Assembly (NCBI GenBank): GCA_003551745.1
Contig: PUNI01000611.1
Location: forward strand, 1-8,778
Source: Paracoccaceae bacterium
GTDB taxonomy: Bacteria; Pseudomonadota; Alphaproteobacteria; Rhodobacterales; Rhodobacteraceae
DNA: 8,778 nucleotides
Direction: 5' to 3'
Position 1 is the first letter of the stretch. Every line of letters begins with the position of its first letter. The position numbers and the translations under genes were made by a program. Below are positions 1 through 7,824 of this stretch, in pieces. The notes below the pieces were generated by a model. It had not been told where the DNA came from. It was given only the letters and a program-made list of their open reading frames with translations, and made no database searches.

Positions 1-1716
<1,716 letters not shown>

Positions 1717-1717
1717 C

Positions 1718-2152
1718 ATGCCGCCGGCGGAGGCCGTCATCGCGCATCTGCGGCTGGCGCCGCATCCCGAAGGCGGCTGGTATCGTCAGACATGGGTCGC
1801 CGAAGCCGCCGAAGGCGTGCGCCCGGCCGGAACCGCGATCCTGTTCCTGCTCCAGGCCGGCGAGCGGAGCCACTGGCACCGCGTCGATGCCACCGAGATC
1901 TGGCACTTTCACGCCGGCGCACCCCTGGCGCTGTCGCGGGCGGCGACGGCACAGGGCCCGGCCGAGACGCTGCGGCTGGGGCCCGACCTGATGGGCGGCG
2001 AGACCGTGCAGGCGATCGTCCCGGCCGGCCATTGGCAGTCGGCCCGCAGCCTTGGCGACTGGACTCTCGTCGGCTGCACCGTCTCGCCCGGGTTCCGTTT
2101 CGAGGGCTTCGAACTGGCCCCGCCCGGTTTCGACATTCCCGCCGCGCCCTGA
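1718..2152 (+). CDS. DUF985 (Cupin_5) family protein
   Basis: 144 aa, a single cupin of the DUF985 type (YML079w-like fold). The family signature is clear: LAPHPEGGWYRQTW (13-26), SHWHRVDATEIWHFHAG (51-67), where His and Glu side chains line the barrel pocket, VPAGHWQSA (101-109) and GCTVSPGF (119-126). The molecular function of this family is unknown. The jelly-roll pocket suggests a small-molecule binder or sugar-epimerase-like enzyme, but nothing here names a substrate. ATG 1718 is chosen because it gives the usual short lead-in before the HPEGGW motif. An in-frame ATG at 1688 would add ten residues inside eno. There is no obvious Shine-Dalgarno, so translation probably depends on ribosomes finishing eno one base upstream. 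Confidence 0.88.
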   Translation: MPPAEAVIAHLRLAPHPEGGWYRQTWVAEAAEGVRPAGTAILFLLQAGERSHWHRVDATEIWHFHAGAPLALSRAATAQGPAETLRLGPDLMGGETVQAIVPAGHWQSARSLGDWTLVGCTVSPGFRFEGFELAPPGFDIPAAP

Positions 2153-2187
2153 CACAACCCCGCCGACGCAATCCAGGAGGAACGGCC

Positions 2188-2604
2188 ATGTACCAGACCA
2201 TCATCGTGCCGGTGGCGCTTACCGGGCACGGCGGCGTCGGCCGCGGTCTCGTCGAGCAGGCCCACAAGCTGCTCGATGCCGGCGGCACCATCGTGCTGCT
2301 TCATGTGATGGAGGAACTGCCCAGCTATGTCGCCGCCACCATCCCCCGCGAGCAGCTCTCCGGCCGTCGCAAGGAGGTGATGCGCCGCCTCGAGTCGCTG
2401 GCCGCCGCCGCCCGCAAGGACAAGGTCGAGATCGACATCCGCTCCGGCAACGCTCCCAGCAGCATCCTCGAGTCGGCCGAGGAACACGACGCCGATCTCA
2501 TCATCGTCGGCTCCCACACGCCGGGCTTCTCGGACTACTTCATCGGCTCCACCGCCGCGCGGGTGGTGCGCCACGCGCAGTGCTCGGTGCTCGTGATCCG
2601 CTAG
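2188..2604 (+). CDS. Universal stress protein, UspA family
   Basis: 138 aa, one Usp domain. The start is well defined: ATG 2188 has a strong AGGAGG at 2175-2180. The N-terminal strand is YQTIIVPVAL. The C-terminal nucleotide-binding loop fits G-x4-G-x6-GST: GSHTPGFSDYFIGSTAARVV (108-127), ending in SVLVIR. This loop places it with the ATP-binding Usp proteins (MJ0577-like) rather than the non-binding UspA subtype, although binding is inferred. Such proteins form cytoplasmic dimers that respond to starvation, redox or energy stress. No partner is evident. It has its own strong ribosome site 35 bp after the cupin gene, so it may be the last gene of that unit or be expressed separately. Confidence 0.93.
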   Translation: MYQTIIVPVALTGHGGVGRGLVEQAHKLLDAGGTIVLLHVMEELPSYVAATIPREQLSGRRKEVMRRLESLAAAARKDKVEIDIRSGNAPSSILESAEEHDADLIIVGSHTPGFSDYFIGSTAARVVRHAQCSVLVIR

Positions 2605-2614
2605 GCCGGCCGGT

Positions 2615-2644
2615 GCCGCTGTCCGCCCGGCCCGGACGGCTTAT
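2615..2644 (+). terminator. Weak terminator-like hairpin after the usp gene
   Basis: GTCCG (2621-2625) pairs with CGGAC (2633-2637) across a 7-nt loop. GCC (2615-2617) can pair with GGC (2638-2640) around a three-base bulge. Only TTAT follows, not a real T-run. It could slow or end transcription between the usp gene and the ASKHA gene, but the support is structural only. Confidence 0.25.
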
Positions 2645-2677
2645 GTGACGCCCAGCAGCGGGCCACGGGAATGGCAC

Positions 2678-4705
2678 ATGACGGATGCTCTCGTAATCTT
2701 CACGCCCTCGGGCCGGCGCGGGCGCGTGGCGCGCGGCACACCGGTGCTGGCGGCGGCGCGCCAGCTCGGGGTCGATCTCGATTCGGTCTGCGGAGGGCGC
2801 GGCATCTGCTCGAAATGCCAGATCACGCCCCAGATCGGCGAGTTCGCCAAGCATGGTGTGACCGTCCGCGCCGATGCGCTGTCGCCATGGAACGCGGTCG
2901 AGGCGCGCTATGACGAGAAGCGTGGGCTCGCCCCAGGCCGGCGGCTGGGCTGCCAGGCCTGCATCGAGGGCGATGTCGTCATCGACGTGCCCCCCGAGAG
3001 CCAGGTGCACCGGCAGGTGGTGCGCAAGGCGGTCAGCAGCCGGCCGATGGAGATGGATCCGGCCACTCGCCTCTACCTGTGCGAGGTCGCCGAACCCGAC
3101 ATGCACGAGCCCACGGGCGATTTCGAACGGCTGGCAGCGGCGCTCGAAAGCGAGTGGCAGATCAGCGGCCTGCGCTGCGATCCTGCGGTCCTGCGCGAGC
3201 TGCAGCCGGCGCTGCGCAAGGGCAACTGGCAGATCACCGTGGCCGTCCACCAGGCCACCGGCGCCGCCCCGCTTCTGGTGGCGATCTGGCCGGGTTTCCA
3301 CGAAGGCGACCTCTACGGCCTCGCCATCGACCTCGGCTCCACCACCATCGCCGCGCATCTGACCAGCCTCGGCGACGGCCGGGTGGTGGCCTCGGCCGGG
3401 GCGATGAACCCGCAGATCCGCTTCGGCGAGGATCTGATGAGCCGGGTCTCCTATGCCATGATGAACCCGGGCGGCGCGGCCGAGATGACCGCGGCGGTGC
3501 GCGAGGCGATCGACGGGCTCGCGGCCGATCTGGCTACCGAGGCGGGGGTCGAGCCAGCCACGGTGGTCGAGGCGGTGGTGGTCTGCAACCCTGTGATGCA
3601 TCATCTCTTTCTCGGCATCGATCCGGTCGAGCTCGGGCAGGCGCCCTTCGCGCTCGCAACATCTTCGGCCATCGCCGCGCCGGCGCGCGACTTCGGACTG
3701 TCCGCGATCGCGCCGGCCGCGCGGCTCTACATGCTGCCCTGCATCGCCGGCCATGTCGGCGCCGACGCGGCGGCGGTGGCGCTGTCGGAAGCGCCCGAGA
3801 GATCCGACGACCTGGTGCTTGTCGTCGATGTGGGCACCAATGCCGAGATCCTTCTGGGCAACCGCGACCGCGTGCTCGCCTGCTCCTCGCCCACCGGGCC
3901 GGCCTTCGAGGGGGCGCAGATCTCCAGCGGACAGCGGGCCGCCCCCGGCGCGATCGAGCGGGTGGAGATCGATCGCGCCACCAGGGAGCCGCGGTTCCGC
4001 ATCATCGGCTGCGAGTTCTGGTCCGACGATCCGGCGTTTCCCGCAGAAGCGGCGATCACCGGCATCTGCGGCTCCGGCATCATCGAGGCGGTGGCCGAGA
4101 TGCGCATGGCCGGCCTCGTCGACGCCTCGGGCCTGATCGGCGGGCCCGAGCAGACCGGCACGCCCCGCTGCATCCCCGACGGGCGCACCCATGCCTATGT
4201 GCTGCATGATGCCAGCGCCTCCGGCGGGCCGCGCATTCTCGTCACCCAGGGCGACATCCGGGCGATCCAGCTGGCCAAATCGGCGCTCTACGCCGGCGCG
4301 CGGCTGCTGATGGACGAGCTGGGCGTCGATCACGTGGACAGGATCGTGCTGGCCGGCGCCTTCGGGGCGCATATCTCGCCCAAGCACGCGATGGTGCTGG
4401 GCATGATCCCCGACGCCCCGCTCGACCGCGTCACCTCGGCCGGCAACGCGGCCGGCACCGGGGCGCGCATAGCGCTGTGCTCACGGGCGGCACGGGCCTC
4501 GATCGAGGCGACGGTGCAGCGCATCCACAAGATCGAAACCGCCATCGAGCCACGGTTTCAGGAGCATTTCGTGGCCGCCAACGCCCTGCCCCACGCCAGC
4601 GACCCCTTCGCGCTGCTGCGCGCCGGCGTGCCGCTGCCCGAGCCGTCGTTCAACCGGGCCGCGGCCGAGGGCGGCGGCCGGCGCCGCCGACGCTCGCCGG
4701 CCTGA
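2678..4705 (+). CDS. RamA-like [2Fe-2S]/ASKHA (DUF4445) corrinoid-activating protein
   Basis: 675 aa. An N-terminal ferredoxin-like domain carries Cys38, Cys44, Cys47 and Cys92 (C-x5-C-x2-C, then GCQAC), ligands for a plant-type [2Fe-2S] cluster. The long C-terminal part is an ASKHA ATPase-like domain: phosphate-1 loop AIDLGSTT (216-223), phosphate-2 loop VVDVGTNAE (382-390), GICGSG (462-467) and a terminal LAGAFGAHI (558-566). Characterised relatives (RamA, RACo) use ATP and low-potential electrons to reduce inactive Co(II) corrinoid to Co(I) on methyltransferases. In Rhodobacteraceae a RamA-like protein has been linked genetically to reactivation of a split, B12-dependent methionine synthase (recalled, Price et al. 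2018), which is the likeliest role here. No corrinoid protein or methyltransferase lies beside it. ATG 2678 is preferred to the in-frame GTG at 2645 because it places TDALVIFTPSG directly at the ferredoxin fold. The Shine-Dalgarno is weak. The C-terminus is Arg-rich (GGGRRRRRS). Confidence 0.88.
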   Translation: MTDALVIFTPSGRRGRVARGTPVLAAARQLGVDLDSVCGGRGICSKCQITPQIGEFAKHGVTVRADALSPWNAVEARYDEKRGLAPGRRLGCQACIEGDVVIDVPPESQVHRQVVRKAVSSRPMEMDPATRLYLCEVAEPDMHEPTGDFERLAAALESEWQISGLRCDPAVLRELQPALRKGNWQITVAVHQATGAAPLLVAIWPGFHEGDLYGLAIDLGSTTIAAHLTSLGDGRVVASAGAMNPQIRFGEDLMSRVSYAMMNPGGAAEMTAAVREAIDGLAADLATEAGVEPATVVEAVVVCNPVMHHLFLGIDPVELGQAPFALATSSAIAAPARDFGLSAIAPAARLYMLPCIAGHVGADAAAVALSEAPERSDDLVLVVDVGTNAEILLGNRDRVLACSSPTGPAFEGAQISSGQRAAPGAIERVEIDRATREPRFRIIGCEFWSDDPAFPAEAAITGICGSGIIEAVAEMRMAGLVDASGLIGGPEQTGTPRCIPDGRTHAYVLHDASASGGPRILVTQGDIRAIQLAKSALYAGARLLMDELGVDHVDRIVLAGAFGAHISPKHAMVLGMIPDAPLDRVTSAGNAAGTGARIALCSRAARASIEATVQRIHKIETAIEPRFQEHFVAANALPHASDPFALLRAGVPLPEPSFNRAAAEGGGRRRRRSPA

Positions 4706-4846
4706 GGGTGCGACCGAATACCCGAGCACTCTAATCGGAATTGACAAGTCCGAGCAATTCACTCAAGTTTTGAGATACCGAGCCACCGGCCGCGGTCAGC
4801 CAGGGGAACGCCGTCTTGGAAAACACCCGAACCGTGGAGTCCGTCG
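4706..4846 (+). promoter_or_regulatory. Candidate iron-responsive promoter/operator of the hemP-bfd-bfr unit
   Basis: This 141-bp gap is noticeably richer in A+T than its surroundings. It contains a perfect -35-like TTGACA (4741-4746) and three perfect inverted repeats: TCGGA-N9-TCCGA (4735-4753), AATTG-N11-CAATT (4739-4759) and CTCAA-GTT-TTGAG (4762-4774). With a 16-18-bp spacer the -10 would fall at about 4763-4770 (TCAAGT or similar, a poor match), inside the third dyad, where a repressor would block it. The downstream genes are heme and iron genes, so an iron regulator (Fur/Mur, Irr, RirA or IscR) is the natural guess. I cannot match any dyad confidently to a published box. The implied 5' leader before the first ORF is about 70-75 nt. 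Confidence 0.5.
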
Positions 4847-4969
4847 ATGCGCCCTCCGTATCTCCGCCACGCCCGGGCGTGGCTGAACGACATCGCCGCC
4901 CTGCTGTCCTGCCTGCGGCCGCCGAAGCTGCTCGCCGCGGCGTTGGACCGTATCGAGGGGCAGCCATGA
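4847..4969 (+). CDS. Small 40-aa protein or leader peptide translationally coupled to hemP
   Basis: ATG 4847 to TGA 4967-4969 encodes 40 residues, starting MRPPYLRHARAWLNDIAALL and ending DRIEGQP. Three things favour translation. GGAG at 4836-4839 lies 7 bases before the ATG. The frame ends exactly on the hemP start (ATGA, 4966-4969). It fills the space between promoter and hemP. The product is basic at the N-terminus. It has two hydrophobic, probably amphipathic helical stretches (WLNDIAALLSCL, 12-23, and KLLAAALDRI, 27-36) split by Pro-Pro, and one cysteine (Cys22). I do not recognise the family. It could be a real small protein of heme or iron metabolism, or a leader peptide whose translation controls hemP. 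A GC-rich chance ORF is the alternative. Confidence 0.55.
   Translation: MRPPYLRHARAWLNDIAALLSCLRPPKLLAAALDRIEGQP
4866..4883. repeat. 18-bp perfect palindrome inside the small ORF
   Basis: GCCACGCCCGGGCGTGGC reads identically on both strands. As RNA it can fold into a 7-bp G+C stem with a CCGG tetraloop, about 83 bases before the hemP ATG and within codons 7-13 of the small ORF. It could be a DNA-binding site or a leader hairpin. In such G+C-rich DNA short palindromes are common, but 18 perfect bases is long. Confidence 0.5.
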
Positions 4970-5133
4970 CCATGGACGCGCCGACGCCGGCCGGCCTGAA
5001 GTATACCGACGACCTGCCCTGCCATGATGCCCGCGCGCTCACCGAAGGCGGCGTGCAGGCCCGCATCCTGCTCGACGGGCAGGGCTACATCCTGCGTATC
5101 ACCCGCGCCGGCAAGCTGATCCTCACCAAATAG
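4966..5133 (+). CDS. hemP: Hemin uptake protein HemP (HmuP family)
   Basis: 55 aa, the normal size for this family. The conserved HemP core covers the C-terminal two thirds: a Ser/Ala-Arg-x-Leu start (DARALTEGG, 21-29), then ARILLDGQGYILRITRAGKL (32-51), and a LTK end. Family members sit in heme-uptake operons. In rhizobia the related HmuP helps activate expression of the outer-membrane heme receptor. The exact biochemical role is unsettled. No receptor, TonB or ABC heme genes are next to it here. It is grouped with iron storage instead. ATG 4966 has GAGGGG at 4955-4960. ATG 4972 is an in-frame alternative that removes two residues. It follows the 40-aa ORF with a 4-bp overlap and precedes bfd by 8 bp. 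Confidence 0.9.
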   Translation: MTMDAPTPAGLKYTDDLPCHDARALTEGGVQARILLDGQGYILRITRAGKLILTK

Positions 5134-5141
5134 GCGCCGCC

Positions 5142-5417
5142 ATGATCATCTGTCACTGCCAGTCCATCACCGACCACGAGATCCGCGCGGCGGTGGACTG
5201 GATGCGCGCCGCCGACCCCGAGACCATCATCACCCCCGGCAAGGTCTATCGGGCGCTCGGCAAACGGGCCGACTGCGGCGGATGTCTGCCGCTGTTTTTG
5301 AACACCATGGCCGCCTGTGACACACTTGAAGTCCCGAGGAATCTGCGCGGCCTGCGCCGCGCGCCAACACAGGAAACGAAGAATGAAGGGCGACGCCAAG
5401 GTCATCGAATACCTTAA
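5142..5417 (+). CDS. bfd: Bacterioferritin-associated ferredoxin (Bfd-like, [2Fe-2S])
   Basis: 91 aa. The Bfd-type (2Fe-2S)-binding domain is clear: Cys4 and Cys6 (IICHC), then Cys45 and Cys48 (DCGGC), with the helical stretch [12 protein letters not shown] between. Bfd docks on bacterioferritin and passes electrons through the heme to reduce stored Fe(III), releasing Fe(II). The next gene is bacterioferritin, which fits that role exactly. The domain proper ends near residue 65. The remaining 26 or so residues ([18 protein letters not shown] and on) form a basic tail. Part of that tail is encoded in the 35 bp that overlap bfr in another frame. No strong Shine-Dalgarno precedes ATG 5142, so translation probably relies on termination of hemP 8 bp upstream. 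Confidence 0.92.
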   Translation: MIICHCQSITDHEIRAAVDWMRAADPETIITPGKVYRALGKRADCGGCLPLFLNTMAACDTLEVPRNLRGLRRAPTQETKNEGRRQGHRIP

Positions 5418-5871
5418 CGCGGCACTGCGCAGTGAACTGACCGCCATCAACCAGTACTGGCTGCACTACCGCATGCAGGAGGACTGGGGCTATGGCAAAA
5501 TCGCGGCCAAGTCGCGCGCCGAGAGCGTCGAGGAGATGCACCATGCCGACAAGCTGGTCGAGCGCATCCTGTTCCTCGAAGGCCATCCCAACCTGCAGAA
5601 GCTCGACCCGCTCCGCATCGGGCAGAACCTGCGGGAGACGCTGGAATGCGATCTCGCCGCCGAGCACGACGCGCGCAGCCTCTACATCGAGGCGCGCAAT
5701 CACTGCGACAGCGTGGGCGACTATGTCTCGAAAAACCTCTTCGAGGAGCTGATCGCCGACGAGGAAGGCCATATCGACTACCTCGAGACCCAGCTCGGGC
5801 TCTGCGACGAGATCGGCGTCGAGCGCTACGGGCTGCTGCAGGCGAAATCCGCAGACGAGGCCGAAGCCTGA
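5383..5871 (+). CDS. bfr: Bacterioferritin
   Basis: 162 aa, full length. It forms the 24-subunit heme-containing iron-storage shell in the cytoplasm, oxidising Fe(II) and storing a ferric mineral. With numbering from ATG 5383, all diiron ferroxidase ligands fall at their canonical positions: Glu18, Glu51, His54, Glu94, Glu127 and His130. The heme-ligating Met52 is present too (EEMHHADK). Tyr25 also matches the usual pattern. This is therefore a complete, catalytic, heme-binding Bfr rather than a Dps or a heme-free partner subunit. ATG 5383 is chosen because AGGA (5371-5374) sits 8 bases upstream and the numbering then matches the family. An in-frame ATG at 5317 would add 22 unrelated residues within bfd. 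The start overlaps bfd by 35 bp, favouring coupled synthesis of the store and its reductase partner. Confidence 0.97.
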   Translation: MKGDAKVIEYLNAALRSELTAINQYWLHYRMQEDWGYGKIAAKSRAESVEEMHHADKLVERILFLEGHPNLQKLDPLRIGQNLRETLECDLAAEHDARSLYIEARNHCDSVGDYVSKNLFEELIADEEGHIDYLETQLGLCDEIGVERYGLLQAKSADEAEA

Positions 5872-6476
5872 GCGTTCTCGTCCTGCTTCCCGCCGCCGGC
5901 AGCGCCCGCCGGATGCGGGGCGCCGACAAGCTTCTGGAAGAGGTCGCGGGACGTCCCGTTTTGGCCACGCTCGCCGCGCGGGCACTGGAGGCCGGCGCGC
6001 CGGTTCTGGTGACCATCGCGCCGGACCAGGTGGCGCGGGCGCAGGCGCTCGCCGGGCTGCCTGTGGAACTGCGCGAGGTCCCCGAGGCGGCGGAGGGCAT
6101 GGCCGCCTCGCTGCGCGTCGCTGCGGCCGAGGTGGAGGCCGAGGCAGCGGCTCATGCGGGCCTGATGGTGCTGCCCGCCGACATGCCGGAGATCACCGGC
6201 GACGACATCGCCCAGATGATCGCGGCCTTCCGCGCGGCGGCAGAGCCGCGGCCGATCCTGCGCGCCACCGCCGAGGACGGGCGATGGGGCCATCCCGTGA
6301 TCCTGCCGCGCCGGCTGATGTCCGAACTCGCGCGCCTGCAGGGCGACCGGGGCGGCCGCGACATCCTGAAGGCCCATGCCGCGGCGGTTCAGCCCTGCCG
6401 CCTGCCCGGCGCGCGCGCGCTCACGGATCTCGACACGCCAGAGGACTGGGCCGCCTGGCGCGCCCGGCTCAGGTGA
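5868..6476 (+). CDS. MobA/MocA-like NTP transferase, probable CTG start
   Basis: 202 aa from codon 5868. It is a GT-A nucleotidyltransferase of the MobA-like NTP_transf_3 / MocA type. The N-terminal nucleotide loop reads [18 protein letters not shown] (6-23), with Lys21 as the conserved lysine. LPADMPEI (103-109) carries the metal-binding Asp105. RWGHPVIL (139-146) and GDRGGRDIL (159-167) are MocA-like, and LDTPEDW (188-194) closes the protein. MocA adds CMP, and MobA adds GMP, to molybdopterin. Which nucleotide or acceptor applies here cannot be decided, and no xdhC or other molybdenum gene is visible. No ATG, GTG or TTG is suitably placed in frame. The best start is CTG 5868-5870, overlapping the bfr stop as CTGA. 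An upstream ATG (5646) would add 74 residues of bfr shadow. Its 3' end overlaps the convergent membrane-protein gene by 8 bp. Confidence 0.85.
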   Translation: MSVLVLLPAAGSARRMRGADKLLEEVAGRPVLATLAARALEAGAPVLVTIAPDQVARAQALAGLPVELREVPEAAEGMAASLRVAAAEVEAEAAAHAGLMVLPADMPEITGDDIAQMIAAFRAAAEPRPILRATAEDGRWGHPVILPRRLMSELARLQGDRGGRDILKAHAAAVQPCRLPGARALTDLDTPEDWAAWRARLR

Positions 6477-6912
6477 TCACGCCCAGGCGCCGCATCCAGC
6501 GGGCATAGAGCCACAGCAGCAGCGACACCACCGTGGCGAGGATCATCACCCAGGTGAACTCCATGCCCACGGCCACCTGCAGCGGCGGGTCGGAAAAGAT
6601 TGTCAGCCACACCGTTGCCGCGAGCACCGCGAAGAACGAGACCGCCAGCACCAGCGGCGCCCAGTGCTCGCGCATCAACAGCAGAAGCGCACCCAGGACC
6701 CCGCCCCAGACCCCGATCGCCCAGGCCCCCGTGACCCAGGCCGGCATCGCCTCGAAGAACAGCAGCCACTCGGGCGGCACCCGCGAGACATAGGGCTCAT
6801 AGTTGAATTGCGTCAGCACATAGTCGAGCGAGCCGCCGGCATGCCACAGCAGCGCCAGCATCGCCACTGGAACAAGGTGCCAGGGTCGCTCGGCAGGGAC
6901 GGCGGTGGGCAT
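6469..6912 (-). CDS. Four-helix integral membrane protein, unknown function
   Basis: 147 aa. Four hydrophobic segments are visible: about 11-29, 58-79, 84-106 and 116-137. The TM1-TM2 loop is aromatic (DYVLTQFNYEPYVSRVPPEWL), and the C-terminus is short and basic ([12 protein letters not shown]). The stretch MPAWVTGAWAIGVWGGVLG (56-74) resembles small uncharacterised membrane proteins of alphaproteobacteria, some loosely labelled sugar transporters. I do not assign a function. ATG is at 6910-6912 (minus strand), with GGGAG (6921-6925) 8 bases upstream. It lies 70 bp downstream of the Hint-domain gene on the same strand and may share its transcript. It converges on the nucleotidyltransferase with an 8-bp 3' overlap, leaving no room for a separate terminator between them. 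Confidence 0.85.
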   Translation of the reverse strand: MPTAVPAERPWHLVPVAMLALLWHAGGSLDYVLTQFNYEPYVSRVPPEWLLFFEAMPAWVTGAWAIGVWGGVLGALLLLMREHWAPLVLAVSFFAVLAATVWLTIFSDPPLQVAVGMEFTWVMILATVVSLLLWLYARWMRRLGVIT

Positions 6913-6982
6913 TGCGGTCTCTCCCGTTGATTTTCGGGCAGACTGCCGCGCGGGCCGGGGACTGTCCAGCCCCGCCGGGCCG

Positions 6983-7669
6983 TCACGGCGCCGGTGCGGG
7001 CGGCTCGGTCACAGGCACCGGTCGGCGCAGCCGCGGCTCGGCCGGCCTGTCCGGGCGTTGCGGCACAACCCGCGGGCGCGCCGGCGCATAGGCCGCCAGC
7101 CCCTCCAGCGCCGGGAACACCCGCCCCAGCTCGACCCGCTGAGCATTCTCGAGCGCCGCCAGCGCCGCGTCGCTCGGCTGGAAGCTTTCGGTCCAGAGAC
7201 CGTTCGACAGCACCACCTCGTGGCGATCGCACAGAAAATGGACATAGGTGATGCCCGGCGCGTCGATCCCGCAGATCTGCCGGTGATCGATGAGATGCTG
7301 GGCCGAGATCAGCGCCTCTGGCGTGTCGATCTCGCGGGCCGTCTCGTGGGCCGTTCGCCCGCGTTCCACAAGCACCCGGTGGCGGGGCGAGACCAGCATG
7401 TCTCGCTCGGGCAGCCCGTCGCCGAGGCTGCCCTGCTGGATCAGCACCGGATGCAGCTGCGGCTCCCGTAACAGATCCTGGATGGTCAGCTTGCGGGCAC
7501 CGATCCAGCGGATCTCCTGCAGCCCGTTGTCGCGGGTCACCACCCGGTCACCGGGGCGCAGTGTCTCTATGCGCCGCGGCCCGGCCTCGGTCATGATCGA
7601 GACACCGGGCGTGAAGCAGGGGCAGACGACGGGGGTCGGCTGGCCCTCGGCGGGGCGGGGTCGGGGCAT
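6983..7669 (-). CDS. Stand-alone Hint_2 (Hedgehog/intein-type) domain protein
   Basis: 228 aa from ATG 7667-7669 (minus strand), chosen because GGAGAG (7674-7679) lies just upstream. The frame is open for 97 more codons, but those lack family similarity. The Hint core starts at CPCFTPGVSIMT (16-27), with Cys18 as the likely autoproteolytic nucleophile. It continues through RIETLRPGDRVVTRDNG (33-49), EIRWIGAR (52-59), HPVLI (73-77), SPRHRVLVE (94-102) and VHFLCDRHEVVLSNG (143-157). There is no C-terminal His-Asn followed by Cys/Ser/Thr, so protein splicing is unlikely. In Rhodobacteraceae this domain is often attached to large secreted calcium-binding repeat proteins. Here it stands almost alone, with only about 17 residues before it. 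A Pro/Arg-rich tail (about 196-228, ending in TEPPAPAP) follows. No signal peptide is visible. The substrate or partner is unknown. Confidence 0.85.
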   Translation of the reverse strand: MPRPRPAEGQPTPVVCPCFTPGVSIMTEAGPRRIETLRPGDRVVTRDNGLQEIRWIGARKLTIQDLLREPQLHPVLIQQGSLGDGLPERDMLVSPRHRVLVERGRTAHETAREIDTPEALISAQHLIDHRQICGIDAPGITYVHFLCDRHEVVLSNGLWTESFQPSDAALAALENAQRVELGRVFPALEGLAAYAPARPRVVPQRPDRPAEPRLRRPVPVTEPPAPAP

Positions 7670-7785
7670 GGGTCTCTCCGCTGCCAGGGGCTCTGCGCGC
7701 AAGCGCAGGCCACAGTCTCCTGCGTGCCTTCTGGCCGCTTGCGCCGGCACCGGAGGAGGCCTTGGTGCCGACGGGATGGCGATGT

Positions 7786-7824
7786 GTCTAACTTTAGACG
7801 GCTTTGAGAAAAAGGCGGGCCTTT
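7786..7824. promoter_or_regulatory. Paired 6-2-6 inverted repeats upstream of the Hint gene
   Basis: GTCTAA-CT-TTAGAC (7786-7799) and AAAGGC-GG-GCCTTT (7811-7824) are both perfect 14-bp dyads with a 2-bp centre. Their centres are 25 bp apart. They lie in a small A+T-rich island about 120 bp upstream of the Hint gene start. They could be operators, with promoter elements in between, but neither matches a motif I can name. The second, read on the minus strand, also gives a short stem followed by TTTTT (including two bases beyond the dyad). Confidence 0.35.

Noticed and set aside
2540..4387. 615-residue open frame on the minus strand opposite the ASKHA gene
   Set aside because: It is antisense to a gene with clear ferredoxin and ATPase motifs. 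Its His/Arg/Ala/Gly-rich composition and lack of any recognisable domain fit a G+C-driven shadow frame.
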